The notes beneath the pieces were generated by a model. That model did no database searches. It worked only from the letters and a program-made list of their open reading frames with translations, and had not been told where the DNA came from. A DNA stretch of 64,000 nucleotides, taken from assembly GCA_030549335.1 (NCBI GenBank), contig CM060196.1:7517501-7581500 (forward strand), read 5' to 3'. The position numbers were made by a program, and so were the translations under genes. This stretch comes from Pontederia crassipes (taxonomy: Eukaryota > Streptophyta > Magnoliopsida > Commelinales > Pontederiaceae). Shown in pieces: positions 11,278-23,256 of this stretch (position 1 is its first letter; each line of letters starts with the position of its first letter).

Positions 11278-12240
11278 GGATTGGACATCCATTGTATCCA
11301 AGCATTAAACATTCATCATAATCATGTTCTCAAAAGTTTAAATAGTAAAATATATTAAGATAAAATAGATATTCAACCTAGTCTTCTTGTAACGATTAGA
11401 CTATAACATAATAAGAAGAATTAACATTAAATTCATAAAGAAAATATAAAATAAAAATTGAAAATTATAAATCATAGCCCTGAAGTTGAACAATGCCTCT
11501 ACTTATAGACAAAATTGTTATTCATCTTTTAGATTTGTTATTTTTTGTTATGTAACAAACCTTTTATTATAAGATGTGTTAAAATAATAGCAAAATGTAT
11601 TGTGTCATATTTTATATTTTTTGGGATATCCACTCGACGCCTTGAGTATCTAAGGTTATTAGCATATGACTAATCTAGAGTTGGGGTAAAAAGCAACACG
11701 ATATTCCCTTGAACAAGTGATGACTAAAGGGATCGAGCATGGGATTACTAGTTCATAGTGACTCATTGGAATACAATCATATTCAGTTGTGCCAACCAAA
11801 CTTGATTATCATATTTTATATTTTGTATATTAACTGTATTTATGATTATAATTAGAAAATAATATGACACATAAGGTCTAAAATATTTTGATGTATCTTA
11901 TTAGTTCTAGATATGTTTAAAACTCCTACTCTTACTCAAATTAAAGTAAATTTTTATATTTAGTATAATTTAGTTTCCAATTATTTATCTATTTTTTCTT
12001 GATTAATCAAATCAAAACTCCTACTTCTATTCAAATTAAATTAATCTTGTATGTTTAATCTCATTTAGTTGTCAATTATACATATATTAGTATCTTATAT
12101 AAAAAAATTATTATTAAATTTTTATTTAAACTAATAAAAAATTATGAAACTCGTACATCACCCAAATTAAATTCACTTTTTGTATTTAATTTAATTTAAG
12201 TTATTTCATCAATTCATTTTATTCCACCAAGAAATGAATT
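11278..12240. other. AT-rich DNA with ~100-bp repeats (also 15688-16650)
   Basis: No gene is seen. From about 11925 to 12200 there are three diverged copies of a unit that begins like AAACTCCTACTCTTACTC, continues with AAATTAAA and ends with TTTAGTTNNCAATTAT. Confidence 0.45.
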
Positions 12241-12249
12241 CTGTTGGAA

Positions 12250-13067
12250 ATTCCATTAGAGTTAGAATTTTTTTCAATTGCAGACCAAGAGATCCCGTCA
12301 AATGCTTCAGGGCTTTCCTTAATCCCAGACATCCATAATATGTTTGGTAATTTCAGTTCACACAATCTCTCAGTATTTTTTTATAGAATTCAACTGTAAA
12401 TCCTTCAGGGCTTTCCTTAATCCCAGACTTCCAGTCCCCATAGACTATCTTTTATTTCTTTCTCAATCAGATGGCCATGCCAGCTGGGATGAAGCTTGGG
12501 AAGGGAAGGTCAAGTAACAGGGTTAATAATGTAGTGTTGTCTGAAGGCACCTCTAATTTGGTACTCCTCGATTATCATATGGCCATCATTGTCAATTATG
12601 GTGGAAATGTTGTTGGTTTTAGCTCTAATTATAGTTGACAGATGGAAGAATTTTGTATTTTTATCCCCATGTTACAGCCAGCATGTTCGTGATTTACTCC
12701 ACCATTTAATACTTCTCTGTATTAAATATGTCAAATGCTTGTTGTATGTGGCTCTTAAGATTAGAAGTTCTTGTATAGATAGACCAAAGAATTCATCCTT
12801 ATGTTCAGGTTGCTTTATCAGGTCCTGTGCTTTTAGCTGCCTTATTTTCCAACCTTCCCAGTTCATTTTTATTCTAGAGTAAAGTTTTCTTTTTTATTTG
12901 GCTTAAGGCCCTATTGATATCTTTGTTTGGCAAACAATTTGTCCATTCTCTGTACACAATATTCCTGGTTCTGCATGTTCAAACAAAAAATGTTCATATT
13001 TGAAAGCCTTTGATCTTCTTATGTAGTGATTTGTAGTTAAGATTAAAGATGGATGGTCAAATGCATA
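12250..13067 (-). pseudogene. LINE ORF2 fragment cut by duplication
   Basis: The minus strand encodes the stretch between endonuclease and reverse transcriptase of an L1-like plant LINE. Motifs include KYEHFLFEH, MNWEGWKIRQLKAQ, KWWSKSRTCWL-stop-HGDKNTKFFH (family: WLxxGDKNTKFFH) and then the degraded start of the reverse transcriptase. A 26-base segment starting CTTCAGGGCTTTCC is repeated at 12305 and 12403. The fragment stops abruptly at 13067, where it abuts the left edge of unit 2, so it is a duplicate cut off from its own endonuclease. It has stops and frameshifts. Confidence 0.8.
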
Positions 13068-13216
13068 TTAGAATTACATTTAGAGTAAAATTACATATTA
13101 GAATTAGTTATATATATATATATATATATTAGTACTATAAATTATAATTATGATTAGTTATTATTAATATATGACACATGTCATCATCATAATAAGTCAT
13201 TTATCATGCTCTCATT

Positions 13217-13956
13217 AGGGCTGAGCACGGTCCGGTCGACCCGGACCGCACCGACCCGGAAAATCGGGATAAAAACCCGGTCCGGATCCAATCCGGGCCG
13301 GAATCGAGTCCAAGTAATGAAAAATTCGATGGGTTTCAGGTCAGGATCAGGTTTACAATCTAAATACCTGATCTGGACCCGACCCTAGTTATTAGTATAT
13401 AACATCCATTTCTTCATTTCCCCTCTCACTTCCTCTCTCCATCTCTCGAGTCTCGCCCTCTCCCTCTTTCTCTCTCTCTCATGATGACGGCGACAGCGGC
13501 GACGACTCCAGCCGACCTCCCCTCTCCTGACTCTACTTGGCCGCCAGGAGTGTCGCAATCCTGCCGCCAAGCATCACGATCCGCCACGATCCCTAGCGGT
13601 TGATCTCGGCCGCCAGGCGTCGGATTTGGCGCCTGGCGGCCGGATCGATCGTCGGGCGGCCAGATCTAGCCCCCTGGCGGTCGATCCGGCCACCAAGCGT
13701 TGGATCTGGCCGCCCGACGGTCAATCCTGGTGCCTGGCGGCCGAATTTGACCACTGGCGACCGATCCGATGCCATATCCAGCGTCGGATCGGCCCCCAGG
13801 TGAGTCGATCCGGCCGCCAAGCGTCGATCCGGACGTCGGATCGTGGAGCGTCAAGCACGCGATTCGAATGGCGTTTCTTGACGATTCCCGACCGCAAACC
13901 CGATCGTATTTTCGGATTATCGGGTCTGACCCGAAACCGGATCCAGCCGGTTTGTA
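13217..13956 (+). mobile_element. GC-rich non-autonomous hAT-like element, copy 2
   Basis: Identical to 8807-9546. It arose by segmental duplication rather than transposition, because its flanks are duplicated too. Confidence 0.5.
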
Positions 13957-13981
13957 ATAGTAGTAGTAGCAGTAGTAGTAA

Positions 13982-14025
<44 letters not shown>

Positions 14026-14047
14026 ATAGTAGTAGTAGTAGTAGTAA
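13957..14047 (+). repeat. (TAG)n microsatellite, duplicated copy
   Basis: Same length and interruptions as 9547-9637. Length identity of such an unstable tract argues for a very recent duplication or an assembly duplicate. Confidence 0.95.
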
Positions 14048-14911
14048 TATGATTAGAATTAGTTGTTTTAACTGTACATATATTATTTTATATATCATAT
14101 TATTAGTATTAATATCTCTATTTAAACAAAACCAAAACTATACAATTAAATAACATAATCTAAAATGACTAATCTAAATTCTTATATTTCAATCTAGCTA
14201 TTAATTGGGAAAATAAAAAAATTATGATTTAAAATGAAAATAATTCAAAGTGATGATAATCATAAAGAATGATGCCCTTAAATTATGTGTGTGAGAGAGT
14301 TAAAATTCATGTCCCTATCGTAATCTTTTAATTATTATTAGTCAAATATAGAATTCATATTAGAAAGAAATTGGATAAGATGTGCGTGACAAAAATTTCA
14401 GGGCCTAGCTACCCTAGTTAATAATATAATCAAGATGCATTAATGTAAAAACTAAAAACTAAATCCACTTTAATATACTCTCAATTAAGATGCATTAATG
14501 TAAAAGGTTGCTTAAAGTAAATGACTTAAAAATTTGAGAACTTAGATATCTTAGAAGTTAAAAACAATGAAAATTTGATCAACTTAAACTTACTTTATAT
14601 AAGATGTTTTAAATTGCAAATCTCTGTTTAATGACAGAATTGTTAGTAATTACAATTAATTTACTAACCATAATATCACACAAATAGAACTTGGCCTAGG
14701 TTTTGACTACATTTCAATCCATGAAAAATAACAAAGTAAACCGGCCTGTATTGGATCCTATATTCCTATTCGGCTCGGGTTCTCCGCACAAGAGAAGAGC
14801 AAATTGATTAACTTTCTCTTACATTTATCATGCAAAATTATATATACTTATGCAAGAAACTACAAAATTCAGATAAAGCATTAAGGATTAAAGGGCGTCA
14901 CCCATTAAAAT

Positions 14912-15678
14912 AAGTGGATGCTCCCACCTAGATCCCGATCTAGATATGAGGGCAGAGATCAAAGACGTGATTTAGCATCGGTTTGAGCGACCATTCAGCA
15001 TTTAGTGAAGCAACGGTTCAACATTTTTTGCCCTAGGTGTGACCCACGCCTTAGATGCGCCCGCTCAATCATCAATCCACGATTGCCGCACTCGCGCTCG
15101 CCCTCTCGCCATCTACGTCGCATGCTCGGTCGCTACTGACCCGCTCGGTTGTTGCTCACTGTCGCCTCGCTCGACTCGATCTATTGCTCGCCTGTCGTCG
15201 CCACCCTCGAATGGTGAAGTCAAAGCAACTATTATGTGAGTCCGGTGGGTTGTGAGAAGATCCAACAAGAACTGGGTGAAAAGGATGGAGTAGAGGCAAG
15301 TTTGGGAGAAGTTGGGTGGTCAAGTTCTGAGCAGGCATCGAGCGTGATGAGGGTCAGATATGATGGAGTTTGGGGGAGGGAAGAGCTGAGGCAGACAAGT
15401 TCCGAGCAATCATCGAGGGGTGGAGATGGCGCAACTCAGGGAGGGAAGAGGTGAGGCGACCGAGTTCTGAGCAAGTGGCGATGACGGTGAGGTTTCATTC
15501 TAAGCTCTCCGAGCAGGCAGTGGGGTTGGCGAGACAGAGTCTCACGAATTGATGGGTTTTCTTTTTCGTCCCACCCCACTGAATTGCCCATGCTACCACC
15601 TGTACCAAGCACTGAACCGTTTCTTCAAACTCTGTCGTCAAATTGGAGGGTGTACAGTCTAGGTGGGAGTGTCCACCT
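14912..15678. mobile_element. Mutator-type element with GC-rich cargo, copy 2
   Basis: Identical to 10502-11268, with the same CATTAAAAT target duplications at 14903-14911 and 15679-15687. It was copied with the tandem unit and is not an independent insertion. Confidence 0.8.
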
Positions 15679-16659
15679 CATTAAAATGGATTGGACATCC
15701 ATTGTATCCAAGCATTAAACATTCATCATAATCATGTTCTCAAAAGTTTAAATAGTAAAATATATTAAGATAAAATAGATATTCAACCTAGTCTTCTTGT
15801 AACGATTAGACTATAACATAATAAGAAGAATTAACATTAAATTCATAAAGAAAATATAAAATAAAAATTGAAAATTATAAATCATAGCCCTGAAGTTGAA
15901 CAATGCCTCTACTTATAGACAAAATTGTTATTCATCTTTTAGATTTGTTATTTTTTGTTATGTAACAAACCTTTTATTATAAGATGTGTTAAAATAATAG
16001 CAAAATGTATTGTGTCATATTTTATATTTTTTGGGATATCCACTCGACGCCTTGAGTATCTAAGGTTATTAGCATATGACTAATCTAGAGTTGGGGTAAA
16101 AAGCAACACGATATTCCCTTGAACAAGTGATGACTAAAGGGATCGAGCATGGGATTACTAGTTCATAGTGACTCATTGGAATACAATCATATTCAGTTGT
16201 GCCAACCAAACTTGATTATCATATTTTATATTTTGTATATTAACTGTATTTATGATTATAATTAGAAAATAATATGACACATAAGGTCTAAAATATTTTG
16301 ATGTATCTTATTAGTTCTAGATATGTTTAAAACTCCTACTCTTACTCAAATTAAAGTAAATTTTTATATTTAGTATAATTTAGTTTCCAATTATTTATCT
16401 ATTTTTTCTTGATTAATCAAATCAAAACTCCTACTTCTATTCAAATTAAATTAATCTTGTATGTTTAATCTCATTTAGTTGTCAATTATACATATATTAG
16501 TATCTTATATAAAAAAATTATTATTAAATTTTTATTTAAACTAATAAAAAATTATGAAACTCGTACATCACCCAAATTAAATTCACTTTTTGTATTTAAT
16601 TTAATTTAAGTTATTTCATCAATTCATTTTATTCCACCAAGAAATGAATTCTGTTGGAA

Positions 16660-18056
16660 ATTCCATTAGAGTTAGAATTTTTTTCAATTGCAGACCAAGA
16701 GATCCCGTCAAATGCTTCAGGGCTTTCCTTAATCCCAGACATCCATAATATGTTTGGTAATTTCAGTTCACACAATCTCTCAGTATTTTTTTATAGAATT
16801 CAACTGTAAATCCTTCAGGGCTTTCCTTAATCCCAGACTTCCAGTCCCCATAGACTATCTTTTATTTCTTTCTCAATCAGATGGCCATGCCAGCTGGGAT
16901 GAAGCTTGGGAAGGGAAGGTCAAGTAACAGGGTTAATAATGTAGTGTTGTCTGAAGGCACCTCTAATTTGGTACTCCTCGATTATCATATGGCCATCATT
17001 GTCAATTATGGTGGAAATGTTGTTGGTTTTAGCTCTAATTATAGTTGACAGATGGAAGAATTTTGTATTTTTATCCCCATGTTACAGCCAGCATGTTCGT
17101 GATTTACTCCACCATTTAATACTTCTCTGTATTAAATATGTCAAATGCTTGTTGTATGTGGCTCTTAAGATTAGAAGTTCTTGTATAGATAGACCAAAGA
17201 ATTCATCCTTATGTTCAGGTTGCTTTATCAGGTCCTGTGCTTTTAGCTGCCTTATTTTCCAACCTTCCCAGTTCATTTTTATTCTAGAGTAAAGTTTTCT
17301 TTTTTATTTGGCTTAAGGCCCTATTGATATCTTTGTTTGGCAAACAATTTGTCCATTCTCTGTACACAATATTCCTGGTTCTGCATGTTCAAACAAAAAA
17401 TGTTCATATTTGAAAGCCTTTGATCTTCTTATGTAGTGATTTGTAGTTAAGATTAAAGATGGATGGTCAAATGCATAGTGAGGGAGGGTGTGCGGACCAA
17501 GCTGAGGGTGGGTTCACATCCATCGATGGTTTAATAAAAGTCTATATAGGCAACATAAGATTCTCTCATTGCTAGATCTATTATTACTCCAAGTAAAATG
17601 GAAGTTTTTTGGACTTATATCAATTAAGCCTTGATTTTGGATTAAATTTTTAAGTGCCTCAAGTGATTTGGTTATTTTGAAAGGGGCACCTCCCTTTTTG
17701 TCTGTAGGGTTGATAATTGAGTTTAGGTCACCCATGATTGCCCATGGGGCATCCTCCATGTTTAGTTTGTTCAATTTATTCTAAAGATTCATATGTGTTA
17801 CGGGAGTAGTGCTAGCATAAACACATGATAGAAGAAATAAAAAATTATGTTGAGTAACTACTGCATGTATAATTTGAGAACTTCTATGGATAGATGTCAC
17901 TTGGATGTTGGTACCGGTCCAGGGGAGGATGATCCCCCCGGATGCGTCATTTCCAACTTGGACGATCGCTTGACACTGCCTACCAAGCCTCCTAATAATT
18001 TGGAGGCCCCATTTTGCTATTCTTGCTTGGTCGGAGCTGCAGATCCGGATTCCCAT
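16660..18056 (-). pseudogene. LINE ORF2, endonuclease into RT start
   Basis: This is the original ORF2 of an L1-like LINE. It begins in an apurinic-type endonuclease domain: IVQVGNDASGGIILPW and FLLSCVYAST (17781-18056), then WAIMGDLNSIINPTDKKGG and GLIDISPKNFHFTWSNNRSS (17514-17774). It continues across 17477 as PHYAFDHPSLILTTN and KYEHFLFEHAEPG into GDKNTKFFH and a broken reverse transcriptase start near 16660-16900. The later RT, zinc-binding and RNase H parts are missing. The protein would nick target DNA and prime reverse transcription. Frameshifts and stops make it non-functional. Confidence 0.82.
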
Positions 18057-19863
18057 TTATGGCAGCTTTCCTTCTCCTTGGTGACGCCTTCCGTTCAGAT
18101 TGTGGGAGTGGAATAAGCTCTTCATCCGGGGCCTCCTTGTCAAAGGTGGTGGAAATGATCGAGGAAGTGTCCAGCAAGGTGCGACTCGGCATAGTGAAGC
18201 TTTGTAGCACCTTATCTACGAAGTTATGGTGTTGATCTCGTGAGATAGTCAAGGTTGATTCGACAAGAGCGATCCCAAAGGACCCGACAAGGAAAAAAAG
18301 GTTTTTGCTGAGTGTTTGGGAATCTTTGAGACTGGGGTGTGAGTATTGATAGGTGGCGGCCGTATCCCCGAGTTAACCCTAGAAGGGACAGATGTATCAC
18401 ATGGTTGTTGGTCGTTGAATCCCGGTTGATGGACACATGGCTCTAGATTGCAATTCCTTGGTGAAGTAGGTGGTATTGTGGTGTTCTTTGTCGTGTGATG
18501 GGGGGAATGGTGGATATGGTTTGCTGAACACATGGCCCCAAATCAGAACTACCCGTGTGCTCAAAAGATTGACGACTTCGTAATATTGGAAAATCTTGTT
18601 CGTTTAGGCCCAAATCCGACTGTTGAGAGCTAGTTGTAGATATTTTGCCATTAGAATATGGAAGTACGGTCTAATATGAGTCCGGACCAGGCCCGTTGGG
18701 GTCTGGCACATACGTCGCCAGCATCACCTTCTCCGGTTGGCAGGTGGCAAGTCTCCGGGAGTTGCTTGCAGTTGACGATCGGTGACCTCCAGGTTGTCTA
18801 GGCACTTGCAGCCACGGCCCAAAGAGTAGCACCTTCTTCTGCTTCGACGCTGGCATCTCCGTCGATTCCAAATTATCAAAGTAATTTGCTAACAACTGTG
18901 GTCAATCATCGAGATAATGGCTGGGGATGCCACATCGGAAACACAATACTGGTAGATTTTCGTAAATTACACACTAGAAATATTTCCTTCCATCAGGGGT
19001 ACGCACCTAGATGCCCTGCTTCACCGGCGATGTACGATCCATGTCGATGCAGAACCGAGCGTAATCCTGGTTATCTTGATGTCCTCCACCTGCAACACAA
19101 CTCCAAAGCACTTTGCATTACGGACGATAGTTGCAGGATTTCTAAGCTCGAATGGAAGCTCGGGCAAACGAATCCAACCAGGGGTGGACGTGATGTGCTA
19201 ATCTTTCGGCCTGAAAAAAGGTCTTGGTATAGTGAGATGTAAGTTGTTACTAGCAATGCTCCATGGTCCTGTTGTAAGCACGTGCATCCGATCAACACTT
19301 TAGGAGAATTGGAAAAGAAGGAAAATGTTCCCAATCTCAATGATGTGCAATGTTTCATTTAATTTCCAAATACCATGTAAGTCATTGCGGAACATCATGA
19401 CAACGGACGCATCTCCTGAAAATCTAGCTATCAGGCAGAACTGGAGTTTGTCAGACTTTTGTATGGTGTCTTCCAGACAAATTTCTACCCCTTCAATTTC
19501 TGCTCTTACACTTCTTAACTGATTTGGTGACATCTGAGGGGATGAGAGGCGACTTGAGCCTTGACATACGATGTTCGCCCATGACTGTTGATTCTGGATC
19601 GAACGGGAGGGAGAGTGGTTTTGTCCCTTTCCATGGAAAGTGGCGGTCTGGAGGATCCACCAGAGATAGGGGAAATGGTGGAGGAGGAGGTACCGGTGGT
19701 GGTGGAGGACATTAGAGTAGAGGGATTTTGGCGGTCGCGAGGCATCTTGGAGCCACACTTGTCCTCCTACAATATGTATCCTACAACTAGATAAATAACT
19801 CATTTCATGATGGTGAAAGGTAAAAAATTTAAAAGACATTGCATTGAACAATGTTAACAACAA
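18057..19863 (-). pseudogene. LINE ORF1, DUF4283 and zinc knuckle
   Basis: Upstream of the endonuclease lies the usual ORF1 of plant L1-like LINEs, a nucleic-acid-binding protein. A DUF4283-like domain is readable with frameshifts: EIEGVEICLEDTIQKSDK and VVMMFRNDLHGIWKLNE (about 19330-19520), then LTTGPWSIASNNLHLTIPRP and TPGWIRLPELPFELRNPATI (about 19130-19290). A CX2CX4HX4C knuckle reads CFRCGIPSHYLDD with the last Cys codon changed to TGA (about 18903-18945). A basic C-terminal stretch ASPRRRKAAINGNPDLQLRP lies near 18030-18110. Order and strand match the adjoining ORF2. The gene is broken in several places. Confidence 0.75.
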
Positions 19864-20184
19864 TATGATTAATTGTCATCTTTATCGAGTCATTGAATGT
19901 TATAAAATATCGACGTTTATCTTATCAATTTACTTCTTACTTAAAAATATATCTCATATGTTATCACGGGCTCCTTACCTTGTCTTAGTGAAATTAATAC
20001 TTCTGATAATGATTTGCTTATTTATTTTATTATAGAAAAATATTCACTATTGTTATTATTATTTGTCTTGCAAAACTTATGGGATAATACATTTGGTTCT
20101 TATAGGGAGAGATATGGGTGGATGATAAGATCATCAGTGATAATGCATATGAACTCAAGAACCTTTATGTTTTTTTTATTCCAT
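19864..20184. other. AT-rich DNA left of the nested LTR cluster
   Basis: No gene is recognised. It contains the left member of the direct repeat at 20045-20169. Confidence 0.45.
20045..20169 (+). repeat. Direct repeat flanking LTR cluster, left copy
   Basis: CTTGCAAAACTTATGGGATA through GGGTGGATGATAAGATCATC and AACTCAAGAACCTTT is similar to 30284-30388 (CTTGCAAAGGTTATGAGATA, GGGTGGATGATTAGACGATT, AACTTAGGAACTCCTTT). The two copies sit immediately outside the presumed outer LTR cluster, one on each side. They are too diverged to be a target-site duplication of a recent insertion. Confidence 0.55.
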
Positions 20185-22502
20185 TGTAATGCCTCCAAAT
20201 TTTACCCTACTATCTGTCAGGTGGAGATAGGCCTATTTTAAGCCAACATTATCTAAACTTACCTTTTCTTGGACGTTCACAATCTAATAAGAAAATAATG
20301 ATAAATTATAATAAGAAACTTATTTTATTAAAATGTGGAAGCTAACATATGTTTATTCTTAATAGTTCCACAACTATAATATAGAACAATGTATCTATTG
20401 CATCAAAGTAGCAATAATAATGAGAACAAAATTTTAAAATAAAATTTCATGCACAATTGCACCACCACAAATTTTGTTGTCCCCCATACTTCTATCTTGA
20501 CTTCAATTACATGTGGGGTTCAAAGATAGAGACATGAAATATTCATGTGAATAATTACGTCCAGTACACAAAATACAAACAAATGAAATAACTTAAATGA
20601 AAGCAATTTAATTTTTAAGCATAATCATGTTATAGTCATATAAATCAATAAACAAGTCTCAAATTTCATTCTTTGCCATTCTTTCTATTGTTATGAAATT
20701 TTCTTTAGTGAGTCGCAATACATTTATATTTTAGATAATTCCTAAGAACTTATATATATGTTATCCTAAACGAGTTTGACTTCATTTATTATGAACCACA
20801 TCATGGTTTTTTTAAGTGACTATAATGATTAAGGTGGATCAAATTAGGACCATGTGAACAATTAAGATCTTAGAAAAATAAAAATTGGGATCACAAAGAT
20901 ACCCAAGCAGGGTTGCTAGAACATCCATTCTTTATCTTTATTAGGGTCGTAAGAACTCCGCATTATTAACTTTAAATAATTAGTGCACATGAAGAATATC
21001 ATTATACAGCTTTTATCCTTTTACCCACTTACCTATCCTTGCAACTTTAAGTTTAGCATAAATCATTATAAGGAAAAAATTCTATTCAACACTTTACCAA
21101 ATAAATAGGAAATCACTTTTATAAAATCAACAAAAGTTGGGCCAAGTAAGATCAAGCCTAGGGCAAATTTGTCATGCACATGAGTCGGGTCGACGGAGAG
21201 TTAGACCTGGTCCAAAATCTTGCCACTATAACCATTCATCACTGAAACCTTAGCTGAGTTTCGAGGGAGCTTAGATCAGGTTTCGAGGGATCTCAGATCA
21301 AGTGTTGAAAGTTCTAAATCTATTTTTTCTGTCTCCAAAATCTGGGCTGGGTGTACTTGGAGCTCGTGCTGAGTTGGTTCGATTAAAATCGAACATCTGC
21401 GATTCATCAGGGAGGAACTCATGTTGGGTCCCCTATAGCCCCAGTTGGCTAAGGCATGCTAGATTTTTATGATTACTGAAGAATTCGGGCTGAGTACTTA
21501 TACAACGAAACATTAGTACCAAGTTTTAGGGGCTATGAAGGTACTTTTAGATCAATCTACATGGGATTTTGGCATGAAGTCAATTATAAACTATTGATAA
21601 ATCATAAGAGAACATATGTAACGCCCAACAACTCCTTTTGGTGCCACAAGGGTGAAATCGTAAAATCAAGTGCTTAAATTCAAATTCAAATGTTCAAGGA
21701 AAAACCAACGTTAACAAATAAACTAACTCTAGAAATTTCCAAAAAATTCAATTCGTCCATATGTCGTATACAACATTTATTCATATCCTTCACATGCAAT
21801 TTATAGAATTTAATATGCATAACGGTCAGTTTATAAATGCCAAATAATATGAGACTCAAGCCCAAAAATTTCGAATCATATTAACATATGAGTTTCGCCT
21901 CAAAACTACTACACGAAGAAAACATATCGAATGCTGACAAAATTCATTAAGGTCTCAAGCCCTTATCCAATTCCATGATAGGGTCTCGCCCATATCATCT
22001 CATTCATAAATTATGGAGCCTCAACTCCCAACAATCAACTTATCTCTACAAAAAAAGCATGGACCATAACCAAAAACTATGGGGTGTCAAGGTAAATAAA
22101 ATCATAATAATCAGCTTTAAAAAAAATGATAAGTATCAAACAAACAATAAGCCAGATATGCTCATCGCAGAATCTCACACGATCCCTTTTTGAATTAATA
22201 TTCTTTTTTAATCAAACATACAACATATGTATTCCTTCTCTATAAACATTAAAAGAAAAAGGGGTGAGAATGGATTAAAGTTAAAACGACTATATCGAGT
22301 AGTAAGACCATTGCGGAAATCAACATTTTTATTTTTTTAAGAAATATTCAAAATTTCCTCTTCTTCAAAAGGAACTCATTCACATAATGATCATACAAAA
22401 TAGTTGTCCATTGTGCACATGCATGGTGAAATCATATATATAATATAAGTTGTGAAATCATCATCAAATATGGATATCAAATCTTCTCAATGGAGAAATC
22501 AA

Positions 22503-22560
22503 TCTCACCCCTCATATCCCATTGACGCAGAATGATCATTCTAATTTCGTCCCTCGTATC
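22503..22560 (+). repeat. Minisatellite, left part
   Basis: A unit of about 40-45 bp based on CGTATCCCATTGACACAGGA. This left part is separated from its right part (27822-28030) by the inserted Ty3 relic. Confidence 0.65.
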
Positions 22561-23256
22561 TGATGCATGCAAAATACAACATACATTTAGCCATGCATTT
22601 AATCTCATTTCGAATAATTTTTTAATAGCATGCATAATTTTATGCACTTATTTAGATTAATTTTACAAAAATAAAAATCTACCCAAATGTTAGATTTTAT
22701 TGTCTAGTAAGCAAGAAAACTGAAATATGAAGCCAATGGAGAAAATCATGTTCAAATCGAAATAAAATGGAACTAGAAAATGAAAAATAGTGAAGCTACA
22801 TAACGCTGAAATCACACTATAATGGGCCATGAAGGATGTTTCACGGGCAGTGAAACATGACCGTTAAAATGTATTTTATCACGTCCTGAAAGGTGCTCAA
22901 GACACGGGCGTGACCAGACTTTTACGGGGCGTGAAATCCACTATTTTACTCCAAATCAAGGGTCATTAAATCACCATCGCCATGAAAATCCATTTTTGTC
23001 CAATTCAGACACTGGTAAGGCCGTTAAAATGTTGTTACAAGCTGTGACGAAGTATATATTCGAGATTTGGATGAATTTTTGGAAGAATTTTAAATGCACA
23101 AGGACTCCTACTCATACTATATGATCCCAAGATGATTTGGAAATATTTTATATTCAAATTTTGGAGTTTTACAAGGCCAAAATTTCATAATCAATTAAAC
23201 TCCGAATTTTTCTTATTTTAGCATAGAAAATGTTTCTGTTTCTTCTCCAACCACAT
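22561..23256 (+). repeat. 5' LTR (truncated) of the Ty3 relic
   Basis: Similar to 26240-26845, including AAATTTAGCC-type text at the start, CACGGGCGTGACC motifs, GGAAGAATTTTAAATGCAC and TTCTTCTCCAACCACAT. It carries about 100 extra bases near 22680-22810. Homology ends sharply at 23256; the last ~975 bp of the LTR are absent. Confidence 0.75.

Larger units (their letters stand above)
8656..13067 (+). repeat. Tandem duplication, unit 1 (4.41 kb)
   Basis: This unit is repeated immediately downstream at an offset of 4410 bases (4412 to the left of the TA tract). Beyond the left edge the two units appear identical; every translated segment compared is identical, including the (TAG)n tract. The differences seen are two transitions within the first ~12 bases and one TA dinucleotide at about 8697-8718. 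The unit carries a GC-rich hAT-like element, a Mutator-type element, AT-rich DNA and part of a LINE ORF2. Either the duplication is very young or it is an assembly artefact. Confidence 0.95.
13068..17477 (+). repeat. Tandem duplication, unit 2 (4.41 kb)
   Basis: Second copy of the unit. Its right edge (ATGCATA, then GTGAGGG at 17478) is the ancestral junction, because LINE ORF2 reads continuously across it. The corresponding edge of unit 1 (13067) cuts the LINE off in mid-protein. Confidence 0.95.
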
